64,000 nucleotides of DNA from Chlorokybus atmophyticus (taxonomy: Eukaryota; Streptophyta; Chlorokybophyceae; Chlorokybales; Chlorokybaceae), in NCBI GenBank assembly GCA_009103225.1, contig RHPI01000260.1, forward strand, positions 529,250 through 593,249. Reading direction: 5' to 3'. Of the stretch, positions 37,701 to 48,956 are shown piece after piece. Position 1 is the first letter of the stretch; each line of letters opens with the position of its first letter. The notes beneath the pieces are model-generated. The model saw only the letters and a list, made by a program, of their open reading frames with translations. It did no database searches and had not been told where the DNA came from. The translations under genes and the position numbers were made by a program.

Positions 37701-37790
37701 AACATACCTTCCAGGCCCGACAGTCTCCCGCGTGCTGCCGGCCGTCATGCCCTCCAGGCCTTTCTTGGGCGACCTTGTGATGAACGCCAT
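34710..37790 (-). CDS. Sperm-tail PG-rich repeat (SHIPPO/STPGR) protein
   Basis: Probable axonemal protein of the STPGR type. Thirteen small exons join in phase, giving 591 aa: 37790-37708, 37574-37488, 37361-37204, 37130-37009, 36914-36845, 36754-36625, 36331-35979, 35900-35838, 35719-35521, 35476-35323, 35254-35124, 35024-34935 and 34845-34710. The diagnostic P-G-P-G-x-Y repeat occurs about ten times: TVGPGSY, TPGPGFY, APGPGAY, SAGPGEY, APGPGSY, ATPGPGSY, PQPGPGAYYF, AVPGPGSYD, IPGPGQYGT and APGPGAYEF, with APGSY degenerate. Repeats are separated by linkers with FxSTxxRF-like motifs (FMSTTSRF, FLSTADRF, FLTTSARF, FMSTSPRF). Related proteins include microtubule-associated and microtubule-inner proteins of cilia. 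It is divergently arranged with the nuclease-kinase gene. Its 5' third is duplicated at 61481-62600. Exact family member unknown. Confidence 0.92.
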
Positions 37791-38396
37791 GATGATGTTG
37801 AATCCAACCACGCTACAGATGTGAGCGTGACTAGGCTACAGTAGGCGTGATGGGCCACAACTTGTGGCCCTGGAGAGTGATTCTGAATACAATGCCTATA
37901 TATCAATAAACTATGGCTGCTACCAAGTCACAGAACAGGACCCGCTTGCCAACTATCCAAGTTGTAGTGCTTTATCCGTCTTACACATCCCAACGCGTGC
38001 AACCTTCGAGGGGTCTCTCAGTGATGAACAGGCTTTGTCTCTTTCGCTTCAAGTGGTCTGGAGGCTCCACATCTCGCCAGCATCAGGTCTGCCACAGCTG
38101 TCACTTGCCTTATCACCCTTTTTTCCTCGTCCCCCTGACCTCCGCCGCCGCCTCCGCCTCCGCCGCCAGGCGCAGGGCCCTTGACTCCCCCCCCCCATCG
38201 CTCGACACGTGTCCCCCAAGATCGCGCGCACGTGACGTCGCACTTGATATAGGACCTAGACCTCGTGCCTTACCGATATCGAGTATTTTCTTTTTCGGCG
38301 CCGCGAGTGCCATGTAAACAGGGGCAGGGCACCCTGACCCGCGAGTAACTTGGAAGGAATGGGGGCTGAGTGGCAGGTGCAGTGCACCTCCTCCTT

Positions 38397-38428
<32 letters not shown>

Positions 38429-38586
38429 GATCGGAGGAGGTTTGGGGGAAGGGGGAGGGAAGGGAGACCTTTTACTGCCTTGGCCGAGCTTGTGGCAGGA
38501 GATAGGGTTGCTGCTGCTCTGCGCTGCTCCGCCCTCGTCTCAGCCCCGGCTCTGGTTAGAGCAGCCTGCAGGTAAGGGCTCTCTCT

Positions 38587-38619
<33 letters not shown>

Positions 38620-38770
38620 CTGAGCGTGTGCATGCGTATGTTTTCGTCGGATCCACACATATGCTCACGCACGCACTGATTTGTTGTTGCTGCTGTAGTT
38701 GTTTACATGAAAAGCCACAGGAAGCGACAGGACAGAATTGTTGCATGCGTTGTCGGGATGACTGTTGGCC
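37791..38770. promoter_or_regulatory. Shared upstream region of PG-rich-repeat gene (-) and nuclease-kinase gene (+)
   Basis: Divergent-promoter region. It contains a CACGTG core in CGACACGTGTCCCCCAAG (about 38200) and a second CACGTG at about 38229, followed by TTGATATAGG. This stretch is conserved in the duplicate copy near 62490-62540, where the last part reads TTGATATAAATAG, a better TATA box. A probable 5' UTR intron of the plus-strand gene starts with GTAAGG at 38571 and ends with CTGTAG at 38698. It begins with a (CT)n/(GA)n microsatellite (38579-38617). Confidence 0.5.
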
Positions 38771-41700
38771 ATGCGGCAGGCAGGAGGTCGCTACTTAGTT
38801 GCCTCGCTGTTACTGCCAAAATCATACTCACTTATCGCAGTTGCTGCCGCTGCAAGCGTGGGTTTCCAACGAGTGAAACCCTGCTGTGCGGCTTCGACAG
38901 GTGCTGAAACCCTTTTGATGGAAGGTGTCATAACCATGCTGCGCATATGGCGGGATGCGGAATCCAACGCATCGCAAGCATGACTGTTTACAACTACTGT
39001 TGTGCAGCATCGGAGCTGAGTCAATGGTTGCTGAGATCAGTACTGTGTTGTGACAATGTTACAGATGGGGGAGCCGGGTGACACTGCACCTCCTGGCACG
39101 CAATGGATGACACGTTTTCGCTCGCTGCGTGCCGTGCTGCGCATGGCTTTGAGCGATGACGGTGATGAAGTTGAAGAGCTGCACCGTCTCTTGCTCGATC
39201 AAATGGAGAAGGGGCACGTGATTGTGCTTTCAGAACTATTCCAAGGAGACGACGACGAGGTCGTCGACAGATTGAAGGACTTTCTTCAACGGCGGCGGCG
39301 TGGTATGTATGTACTTAGCTGTAACTCCGTTTGTGCAGTCGTTCCTTGCTTGAATCAAGGTTATAGCAATACCTGTGTCTCTGACAGACATTGAAGAACG
39401 TCGGCATGGTATGACTTTGCTTTGGATTCGTTAGTGCTTCCTTACTAAAAATCAGTTATCCTAAGGCCTTTGTCTCTGACAGCAAGTGCAGAACGTTCTG
39501 CAGCATTGGAGTGGTCGAACAAGCTGGAATCATTGGTCGCTTCTGGTCTGCTCAGCACAGCTGATAGGGATACCATCAGGGATGGCTTGCTCAGGCTCTC
39601 ATTGCAATTTGGCAGCCGTTACGTACTCGATACGCACGTCCGCGGTACTGATGAACACATTGCAGACAACCTGAAGACCACCTTCATCCCGGCTACTCCT
39701 GGTAACCCCCAAACCTTTGTCTTGGGTGATATCTGGTGCTTTGATTCGTGCCTGCTAGCGTCCCTTGCTGAAGGAAACGTTATGCCAATGCTTGTCTCTG
39801 ACAGGAAATGAAGAACGTTCTGCTGCTCTGGAGTTGGCCAACAAACTGGAAGCATTGGTCACGTCTGGTCTGCTCAGCACAGCTGATAGGAATACCATCA
39901 GGGATGGCTTGTTGAGGCTCGCATCACGATTGGGCAGCCGCTACGTACTGGATACGCACGTCCGCGGTACCGATGAACATATCGCAGACAACCTGAGGGC
40001 GACCTTCGTTCCATCCATTGCTGGTAACCCTTTGTATCGTGTAACAGCTGCTGCTGCGTGAGTTCATTCATGTTAGCTGGCTTCTTCTCTCGTGTCATGT
40101 CATTGTCTGAACTGGATGTCCGAGCATTTCCAATCACTTATAATTGACCGGTGTCTGTACAGCGCTTCCAAGAAGCAGGTCGAACGCCAGCACCTACAGC
40201 GAGTGGGTGGCGCGAGGGCTCGCGCCAATGCATGCCGAATTGCTGGGCTGCCCAGAGCTGCCGGCATGGAGCGCATCTTTTGCCAACATCTGGCAACTTA
40301 GAGAAGCTGCCTTGCTCAGTCTGCGATGCCATATAAGCGAAGTAGACAGTGAGAGGCGCGAGGGTCAGGATGCGTACGAGGACATAGGACGACTTGTACA
40401 GACCATTATCCAGATCTTGCGCGATGACCGCAACGGCGGCATTGTGCATATCAACAAGAGAAGGTCTGACCTTCTTTCCCCAGATATTGCTTGGTGTGGC
40501 TTTGACCGTGAGGTACGGTTGGAGCTGCTGCTGTATCAAACCTGCATGTGTTTACGTGTTGTCTGTCATCGCAGGCCCAGAACTCGAGCTTGTTGCACCA
40601 CCATGTTTTGTTACTGATAGAGTATAAAAGGAATTTGCGAGGGCACGCGCAAAATACCGGGTAAGTCATAGAAACTGACTTGGGCGTATAAGCAGCAGAT
40701 ACTTGTGAAGGATTGCATGTGTAGTGCACCCAAGTTGGTCTGTTTGTCATGTTAGGCTGGGGCAGCTCATATCAGGAAGCCTGACCGCTGCAACTGCGCG
40801 CAAAAATCAGCCCTTCCAACTGCCTTGCGTCGTACTGGATAGTACGAGTTTACAAGCGGCATGTTTCCAGCACCGTCCAAATGGATTGAACATGACGCGG
40901 TTTGTACATGGCCGACAAACACTTCAATATGCCGAGTCGCCCGAGAACGGTCGGTGTGAGGTGGCTACCTACACAACAGGGTTCAAGGTATGGTGCGCTG
41001 CCGTTGAGACATCACCATGCAAGTTGCATGGTCATGAAGCCAACTTATCGGGTGTTGTCCTGGTTGTTTTGCAGGATCTTGTGTTTGCCTGCTACCTAGC
41101 TTTGCAGTTTGCGATTAACGGTGCGGCTGAGGCAGTGATGGCTACGCGCTTCCATGAGGGGGAGAGCGTACAGGTGCAGACTGACAGCAGTCTGCACACC
41201 TTTGAGGTTGTTGAGGAGCTGGGCGAAGGCGTCTGCGCTGTACGGAGCAGTGCGGAAGAAGGGCCAAGCACCTTTGGAACATGCCACCTTGTTCTAAAGG
41301 TTGGGCCACGCCCTGAAGACCTCGCTACAGGGAGGCGCTTGCACCTCGATGTCATGAAGTGGAGTCAGGTACGCGCAGCGCGCTAGTAAGCAACTGATGT
41401 TGGCTTGCATGCGGATCAAGCATTATCCTGTGGTTGTTGTGTTTACCTTGTGCCAGCAAGCTATTGCTTGTGGTCGTACTAGATTACCTACAGTTCCCTA
41501 CAGGGTTGGGACCTCTTGCGTGCATTATTGCAACAACAGTTCAAGGTGTTAGGGCTAATCTCTTTTAGTTGATATATATAGGCGCCGAACAGCTGATACA
41601 TGTTCCATGCGTAAGTACTTGCCGTTTGCACATGCATGCCAGCCAAGCTTGTCGACAGAGAGCTGAGCTTTGCATTTGGGCATAGCGGTGTTAAGGTCAC

Positions 41701-42598
41701 ATGACTTATTGTCATTGCCTGCCTGTGGTGCTTGTAGGTGGAGCGAGAAGTTAAAGTCCTTCTGCACCTTGGCCATCACGCTCAGCCAGGCTTGCCCACC
41801 CTGGTTGCGCATGGCACTATGGCATCTTTGGGATCAGGCGCCTCCAGCGCTCATGCGGCGCTAGTTGGAGCAGGCGCCATCGTGACACCGCTCCGCGGGC
41901 GCCCGTTACACCCGAGCGGCCGGAGCCAGCTCCCAGTCCTTCAGCCATCCGCGCTCCTGAAGCTGGCTGCTGATGTGCTCGAGAGCCTGTCTTTCCTGCA
42001 TGCAAACGGAGTCCTCCACAATGACGTGTGTCCTGAAAACATCGGCATAGCGGCGGGCTTGTCGACTCCAGCAGCACAAGGCAAGGCCGTGACCGGGTCC
42101 GGTGGGTCAGAGCTACTGTCCTCATCCTGCTCGTTCTATCTGTTTGACCTTGGCACTGCCAGCTGCCCGGCTCTTGGCTTGGAAAATGCAGAGCTCTTAG
42201 GGCGTCGCCTGTACTCTTCCACGCGATGGGTGATGCACGGCTCAAACACACCTTCCGGAGACATTGAAGCGCTCATGTACACCTGCATGGCGCTATCGCG
42301 GCGCGAGCCCCTACCATGGGCCAGCGCAGTGGAAGACATTATCCAGCTCTACAACTTGCGCTCCCGGCTGATGCGACGTCCGGAGAGCAACCCCGTGCTG
42401 CAAGCGTGGCCACCACCCTTACGGCACGTCGCCAAGGAGGTGTTCGCTCGTGGTCTGCTGAAGTATGATGGAGACGATCCGGTAGCATATGACAAGTGGG
42501 TGCGATTGCTGCGTGAAGGCATCCGGACGCAGGTGGAGCGAGAAGAAGTTGGAGCTCATGCACCTGCGGGAGAAGTAACCGCCTCTTGTGTGCTCTGA
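38771..42598 (+). CDS. Predicted PD-(D/E)XK nuclease fused to a protein kinase domain
   Basis: Eleven exons join in phase (893 aa): 38771-38900, 39008-39039, 39065-39302, 39388-39408, 39483-39701, 39805-40023, 40163-40512, 40575-40660, 40756-40987, 41075-41368 and 41738-42598. The N-terminus has a hydrophobic stretch (SLIAVAAAASVGF). Exons 5 and 6 are tandem duplicates encoding near-identical 73-residue helical repeats (about residues 141-286). A nuclease-like core follows: SPD at 392-394, LLLIEYK with E419 and K421, and downstream GQL with Q435. This is the order and spacing of a PD-(D/E)XK fold. The C-terminal kinase has EELGEG, LVLK (K584), HNDVCPEN (D703) and FDLG (D744), so key catalytic residues remain. 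The HRD Arg is Asn and the usual Lys after the catalytic Asp is Cys. Nuclease-kinase fusions are known among Crinkler-type (CR) proteins; relationship and role here are inference. Confidence 0.82.
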
Positions 42599-43317
42599 TG
42601 ATGATGGCACGCGAAGCATTGATTTTGCGCAAAGTTTGAGCACGCACTACATGGTTGCCGTATCACTATCAAGAAATAGTCTCACTGTCCTTGTGCATGC
42701 TAGGTGCAATACCAATGCAAAGCTCGTGCTTGGGACGCATGTGATGCGTGTGCAATAGGCATGGTAGCTTTTGACAGCTCCATGCTTGCATGCCAATGTA
42801 ATACAGGTGGTGGAAAGTTGTGCAGTGCTGCTTCAAGTTTGTGCTTACTAACATACCGTATATAGATGAGGGTGAAGCAGTATGTTAGAATGCATCAACT
42901 GCTGCAACTATCAAGGCGGCTGACATGCACGACAAATCAGCAACAGTAGGACCCTTTCAGATCGTGACAAAGCACTATCACACCTCATACCGCGCAATCT
43001 GATATGGACAATGCATATGATTATGCCTGCTGCTCATGCGGGAAGCAATACTACCACAAAGCCGGTGTGTTGTGGTTCCACTCATACATGCTCTTGAGCC
43101 GAACGCCGCGGCGCGATGTGCATGAACCTGACCTATGAGTCTCTTACAGCAATGCTTGTACATGCATGCCCTTTGCAAACTGGGCTTCACGCAGGCTGAG
43201 TGTACTTGAAACTCAGCAGCACACCCCACATCCATGCAAGATCTTAAGCAAACCACTTGGAGTCAGTGTATATATTCAACCAGCATTGAGCAAGCTACAA
43301 GAACGTCTCATAGCTGA
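42599..43317. other. Intergenic region between convergent genes
   Basis: Lies between the 3' ends of the nuclease-kinase gene and CSP41b, so it should contain both terminators/polyadenylation sites. No coding frame or RNA gene was recognised. Confidence 0.4.
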
Positions 43318-46040
43318 CTAAACAGCAGCCAGGCCCTTGACCTTGGCCAGAATCATGTCATCAGCAGTGAAGTCTGCCGCTTTCCTGAATGTGCCCCTCC
43401 CAAAGTCCTTCTCATAGGAGTCTTTCAGACCCGCAATCAGGTCAAACTCCGGTGCCCAGTCGAGGTCCTTCTTTGCCTTCTCGATCGATGTGAAGAAGTG
43501 CTGATTGCACAGGACAGGTGTTTAGACAACAACGTGCAGGCTGATGATGACGAGCATGACCAGCTCCATGGATGATGACGAGATAATACTCTGTGCGTAT
43601 GTGTGGCTGTGTGCGTGCATGTGTCTCACCTGATCACGCAGGGGGAAAGCCTTGGCCTTGCCAAAGTCATATTCCTTGGGGTTGTAGTGCACCAACTCCG
43701 GCGGGGGTGCTCCTGCCGCCTGCGCAAACAAAAACAATTCAGTCACCTCAGTGCACAACTTGAACGCATGAAGCCTCAGGCACATAATGCTTCAGTGTGC
43801 CAGAACACATACACCTCCAATGACGGATGCGTTGGCCAACCGTGACACACACAACCCACACATGGCGTACCTCAGCGCACGCGCGTGCAATGCCGGAGAA
43901 AGTGACATACTTATCGCCGGAGATATTGTACACCTGGTTGTAGGCCTTGGAGTTGCCGAGGGTCAGGACAAACGCCCGTGCCAAGTCCTGCAGGACAGAT
44001 GTTGAGACAGAGACAAAGACAAAGACGCACAGCCACACCTTTGCGGATGCAACCACCCGCGCTCGCATACAAGCGGGCACATGCACGCGTGTGCATGCTC
44101 CGATGCGAATGCAATATGCACGCGTGCGCACACACCCACCTACACACCATTGCCAACTTTTGCAGGCGTACATACCCACGGGCACATGCACACAAACGCC
44201 CACACCTGCACTCAGCCAATAATGTCTCCTCACCTTGACGTGTCCAAGTTGTGTGATCTGCAGTCCAGAGTTGGGGACGGGGATGGGTCGCTTTGCGGCA
44301 ATGCGGTGGAAGAACCACTCCTCGACGGGGTTGTAGTTGAGCGGGCCGTAGATGTACACCGGCCGGACGCTCGTCCAGGTCACGCCCGCGCTCGAAAGAT
44401 ATGACTCCGTGTCCAGCTTACCCACGTGACGCGACTTAGGATCCACAGCATCCACCTGAGTGGGCATGCATGTTGGGTTTGTGTAAACACACTACTTAGA
44501 CCCACTGAGCCAAAGATGTTACTGACGGTGGATGTCACTGTGGTTGATTTTGTTCTTGTTAAATTGACATCTCGCTTGCTGTTGGATGCGCACCAATGCA
44601 TGCGATTTGCTTTGTGGTGTATGTGTACCTCAAAGTGAGGCATCTCATCTGACTTGAGGTACACCCCAGCTGACGAGCAGAAAATGTATCTGCGCATGGC
44701 AAGCAACATGGGATGTCATTGTTCTACTTAGTGTCCTTTCAACCATGCTTGATACATGTATACTACCATCTGTACAATATGAACAACGCCATGCATGGAC
44801 AGAAATTTTGCTGCTTTCTTACTGCTCAAGGTCAGGAAGCGCCTCAATGATAGGCTTTGTCTCTTCTGCTTCGCGCCCTAAACCCAACACAATGTGATAT
44901 GAGTAACGATCAAAATGTATGGGACATTTACTGGCAGGTTGTGCAACTTGGACAACGGGACAATTGTATTGGCACCATTGATATCGTAGACAATGTCAAA
45001 CTTGTTCTTGGACAGCGCGTCCTTCACAGCAGCAGAGTCCTTGCGATCGCCCTTCAAGTGCTTGATCTGCAAGTTAATTTTAACAAGTTGGCGTCACATC
45101 ACTTATGGACAGGAGTCGTGAGTAGTAGTGGCAGCAATCTGCACGCACGCTGCGGGAGTACTTCTCGAAGCTTGCGTCGGTGTCGTCTGGAATTTGCTGC
45201 GCGATCGGCTGCTTGCCTCTAGTGAACAACGTGACCTGACACGTGCAACCACCTTCTTTTCAGCAGGAGGTTCTAAAAGTGTGTGCGCGACGTCGTGGCC
45301 AAAACAGCTAGGTTGTGATTGTAGTTGTAGCTCGCAGTGCCATCTGCGTGTTTGCGTATGCTGACACTTGCGAATGCGCACATGCACGCGCAAAGACCCA
45401 AGATTTACACATGGTCACATGCGAACACAGGCATACATGCCAGCGCACACGTGCACCCAGAATATACACATGGTCACATGGTCACATGGGCGCCACTAAA
45501 TAAACAACCCGTGCAAGCCTGTGGAGGTGACCTTCACACAATACAGCATTCTTCTGCTTGCTCAACGCACGCTGGTAACATGTGTGCGTGTGGGTGCTTG
45601 TCTTGTGCAAGTAGGTAAGTTCCTGCAATGCCCACCTCATGGCCTTCCTCAACGAGCATGCGGGCGAGATAGAGTCCGATGAAGCGTGTGCCGCCCATCA
45701 TGAGAATCTTCTTTTTCTCTCCCGCCATCATCACACAGGTCAGCGCCCCTCCCCTGTTGCTAGCCTGAGGCCTCGTCGCAGGCATGCGAGCTTGCTGTAC
45801 ACAACACACACAACATCAGCCAAAGGCAACTCTTGCAGTCAGTAAAGCCCGCATTGCAGCCAGGTCCGACCAGGCCACAGCTCAGGCTGGCCAGGGCGGT
45901 GAAGTTTATGCAATGTCAAATTTGGTTCTTACCAGCTGGGCGAGCTGAGCATGGTGTTTGGACGAAGAGCGGAGCACTGAGCCGGTGCCACGCTCCAAGC
46001 GCAGGCCTGTTGCTGCGGACATGGTCGTCGCCGCCGCCAT
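43318..46040 (-). CDS. CSP41B: Chloroplast stem-loop-binding protein CSP41b-like
   Basis: Plastid RNA-binding protein of the atypical SDR (NAD-dependent epimerase) fold; in plants, CSP41 proteins bind and stabilise plastid transcripts. Ten exons join in phase (390 aa): 46040-45933, 45794-45636, 45235-45149, 45066-44976, 44877-44823, 44689-44629, 44455-44234, 43987-43871, 43719-43630 and 43500-43318. A transit-like N-terminus (about 45 residues) precedes KKILMMGGTRFIGLYLARML, VTLFTRGKQPIA, LKGDRKDS, DIVYDINGREAEE, QYIFCSSAGVYLKSD, VDAVDPKSRHVGKL, VRPVYIYGPLNYNPVEEWFF, QLGHVKDLARAF and DFGRGTFRK. These match plant CSP41b block by block. Two starts 18 bp apart (46040 and 46022) are possible. Confidence 0.95.
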
Positions 46041-48956
46041 GGTTGACGCTGGGCCCAACACTGCCAGCTAGGATTTCTTTTGGTAGAGAAAACTGATCCA
46101 CAGGCTGAGGCTCTGGTTTTCAGTCCGGAACGGAAGGGCTAGCGGAAGCTTCCGCTGCTGTGCTTTCTGAATCCAGAATCTTTTGGCGACTGCGTCACAG
46201 GGAGTACCAGTGATTGTAAAGGAATTTCCATCTCAGATTACCTATACCCCCATGTGAATCTGATATTTATAAATCTTAAAATGAGAGTGCTCTTTATAAA
46301 CAAGCTCAATCGCATGAAGTGATTACGTAAGTACGTTACAAGCACTCTCATGTTAAGAGCGCCTCTTTTGAATTCGTTTTGCAATATGATTGTAATACTT
46401 TTGCGATATGTAGCAAAGGTCAGCAAGTGTTTGTATCTTGCGATTTGCAACGGTCGACGCTTATCTTCAACACGCAGATAGAGTAAGGTTGTTGTTTATG
46501 AGATTACTAGGCAGAGGATACTGAGCAGGAATGGGATGCCAAGCCTACTCAAGTTGGGTGACAATTGTGTGCAAGAGGCCCCTGCGTGTGCTCGAGATCT
46601 TAAGGGCGCGCAAACAAATACTACACCGCAAATGGGACAGTGCAACACGAAGCGATATCATTGCCAGTATTGGGGCCTGCCGGTAGTGGGGCCAGCAGTT
46701 TAAACTTGGGAAAGGACATTCTTGAAGGCTTGGCCTTTTAGCATTCGCGCGACATCTCAGATGTCACTGTGCCGGTTGCACAACAACATGTGCCCATGGA
46801 GTGTGGGCATTATGGAGGGCGGCAGCCATGACACCTCCTCTTCGCCTAAGTGGCTCCTGACCTAGGAGGCGTCTTCCTCTCAGACGGATGTTGAGTCGCT
46901 ATTATACACGTGCATGGCGCTATCCTTGTCAACGCCGCTGCCATGGGAGGAGGCCGTGACAGCGGTAACTTGCTGTTGATCAGCCTCCACCGCACGCGTC
47001 TGTACATGCACCCGGAAGAGAATACGATAGTGCAGAGCTAGCCTCATTCGCTTTGGAATGTGGCATCTTCGATTGCATTGCATTGCATTTAAGCATGCGG
47101 ATGCGCGCTGGTCTTAATGTACATGGTAGAGGGCAATGCCAAAATCTTCGTCTTCCCCTATTATAACGGAGTTTACTCAAGTAAATTAGCCCATTTCCTT
47201 TTTATTAGACACAAAACTCCAACATTAGATCTTATGCACGTCCAAATAGGTTCGCGCCATATGTAATACGCCGACAAGCGTCGTGCCATCACCGACACGG
47301 CATTTCTTGCATTTTCCTTCCACTACGCAATGTCCTTTGTATCATTGGCGGCAACTACCCACATCACATGGAGTATCACCAACAACGAAAAGCAGCCAAC
47401 CATGTGTTTGCAATTCACAAAGTGGATAAGCACTTGCAAAGTAATACTATAGAGATTTATGCACTGTGGATGCCTATGAAAGAGAAGCCCCTCTAGAAGC
47501 ACAATGGCCTTCACAACCCTACTTGTTTGTATTGGTCTATGCTACCTGCATAATTTTAACATATGCAAATGAGTGTGAGATATGTACATATAAATCTCAT
47601 CAACCATAAATGAAACAACGCACATAATAGCAAAATGTACAACATACGTGAAATCATTGACGAGTGACAAGTAAGTAGCAAAGCTCAATGTGCACCATGT
47701 TAGTCACCCAATTTAAGATTAAATGATAATAGCAAGAATGTAGTAATGTGATAAATCAATTCAGTATATTAACTCTTTATTCGAGACAGCATTGATAGAT
47801 ATCAAGTATTGCGAACAATTGCAATTGTATAAGATCAATTTGGTTGTTGTTATACAACTCTTATGAATGTCCATACATGACCAACATGACTTTGTGCTTG
47901 TCAATGGACAAATGATGGCTCCAACATTTTAATTGTTTTCGAACATCACTTAAGTATGATCATGCTTGAATTAATAAGCATAATTCTTTCAGCTATGGGG
48001 AATGTAATGCCAATTCATCAACATCGCAACATGTCTTCAAAACGTGCAAGTGTATTTCCAATAGCGTATGTGTACAAAGATAACGAGAAGCGTAATATGC
48101 AAGCATTCCAAACTTAAAGCGTAGTTTGTAACCTCATTGCATCACAATGCAAAAAGCTTTACTACATGAATATGATAAATGAACTATCCATGTTGTATCA
48201 AGCAAGCGTAAACGAAGCAATAGATCTTAGCAATCAACACTGTAACAATATCGTATTACCGTCGTTTGCTAATGTTAGCGGATGCACATTTGCATTCTTG
48301 CATACAACATATACAACCGTAATCACATGTCAATAATTATGAACTCCGTTTGTTCAGCAGCTTGGCGATCATCCAACTTGCGACATTTGCGTGTGCACAT
48401 TGCGCGAGTGTGTGTGTATGCAAGTGTGCAAGTGCAAATGCTTGCGTGTGTGCCACAAGGTAGTGCAATTGCGAATGGATAAGGCATGCAACATGGTGTT
48501 GTGTACAGGAAGCATACGGGCTGACCATAGCTCTGCATTCATGTGAAGAGTACAACTTCTCAGCCGAGCGTGTTTACATTCAATGACAGCATGAGCCACC
48601 CGCAATAGCGCAGATAATGTTCACAGACATGCGACGGGTCGTGGCGTGTGCATTTGTGGATGCCATAACTCTTGCCATATATAGTGGATTATGTGGTGAA
48701 TGCTATTTTAATACCACCACACAACCAAAGCCCACTAAGTTCAGTGCAGGTGGAACGGTGCGGACGGTAGAGGGTCAACCCACCTGCACAAGCGTGGATG
48801 CATGCGTTATCTGCTGCGAGCGCATCGCTGGAGTAGCCAATGGCGCTTCCAATTGCAGGTATGTACGCAGCAATCATTGCGACACAATGCATAACTTATC
48901 AAAGAGCTGCATAAACCCACACGTACGTGTATGCTAATCAGTGGATGACAAAACCG
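46041..48956. other. AT-rich intergenic region
   Basis: Composition shifts to AT-rich between about 47200 and 48350, unlike the rest of the window. An 11-bp inverted repeat (ATGAGAGTGCT/AGCACTCTCAT) lies near 46280 and 46340. The only coding trace recognised is the kinase relic at 46880-46985. No transposon protein or organellar gene was identified. Confidence 0.45.
46880..46985 (+). pseudogene. Fragment of a kinase related to the nuclease-kinase gene
   Basis: In one plus-strand frame the sequence reads DVESLLYTCMALSLSTPLPWEEAV. This matches the kinase segment DIEALMYTCMALSRREPLPWASAV of the gene at 38771-42598, at both protein and DNA level (CGTGCATGGCGCTATC against CCTGCATGGCGCTATC). Similarity stops on both sides and a stop follows soon after, so it is a remnant. 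Confidence 0.75.

Noticed and set aside
38370-38798. Poly-Arg frame upstream of the nuclease-kinase gene
   Set aside because: Begins at GTG right after a stop and arises from a GCG repeat; a later in-frame stop and the splice sites favour it being 5' UTR.
47200-48350. Inserted organellar DNA (AT-rich)
   Set aside because: Composition fits, but no plastid or mitochondrial gene fragment is recognisable on either strand.
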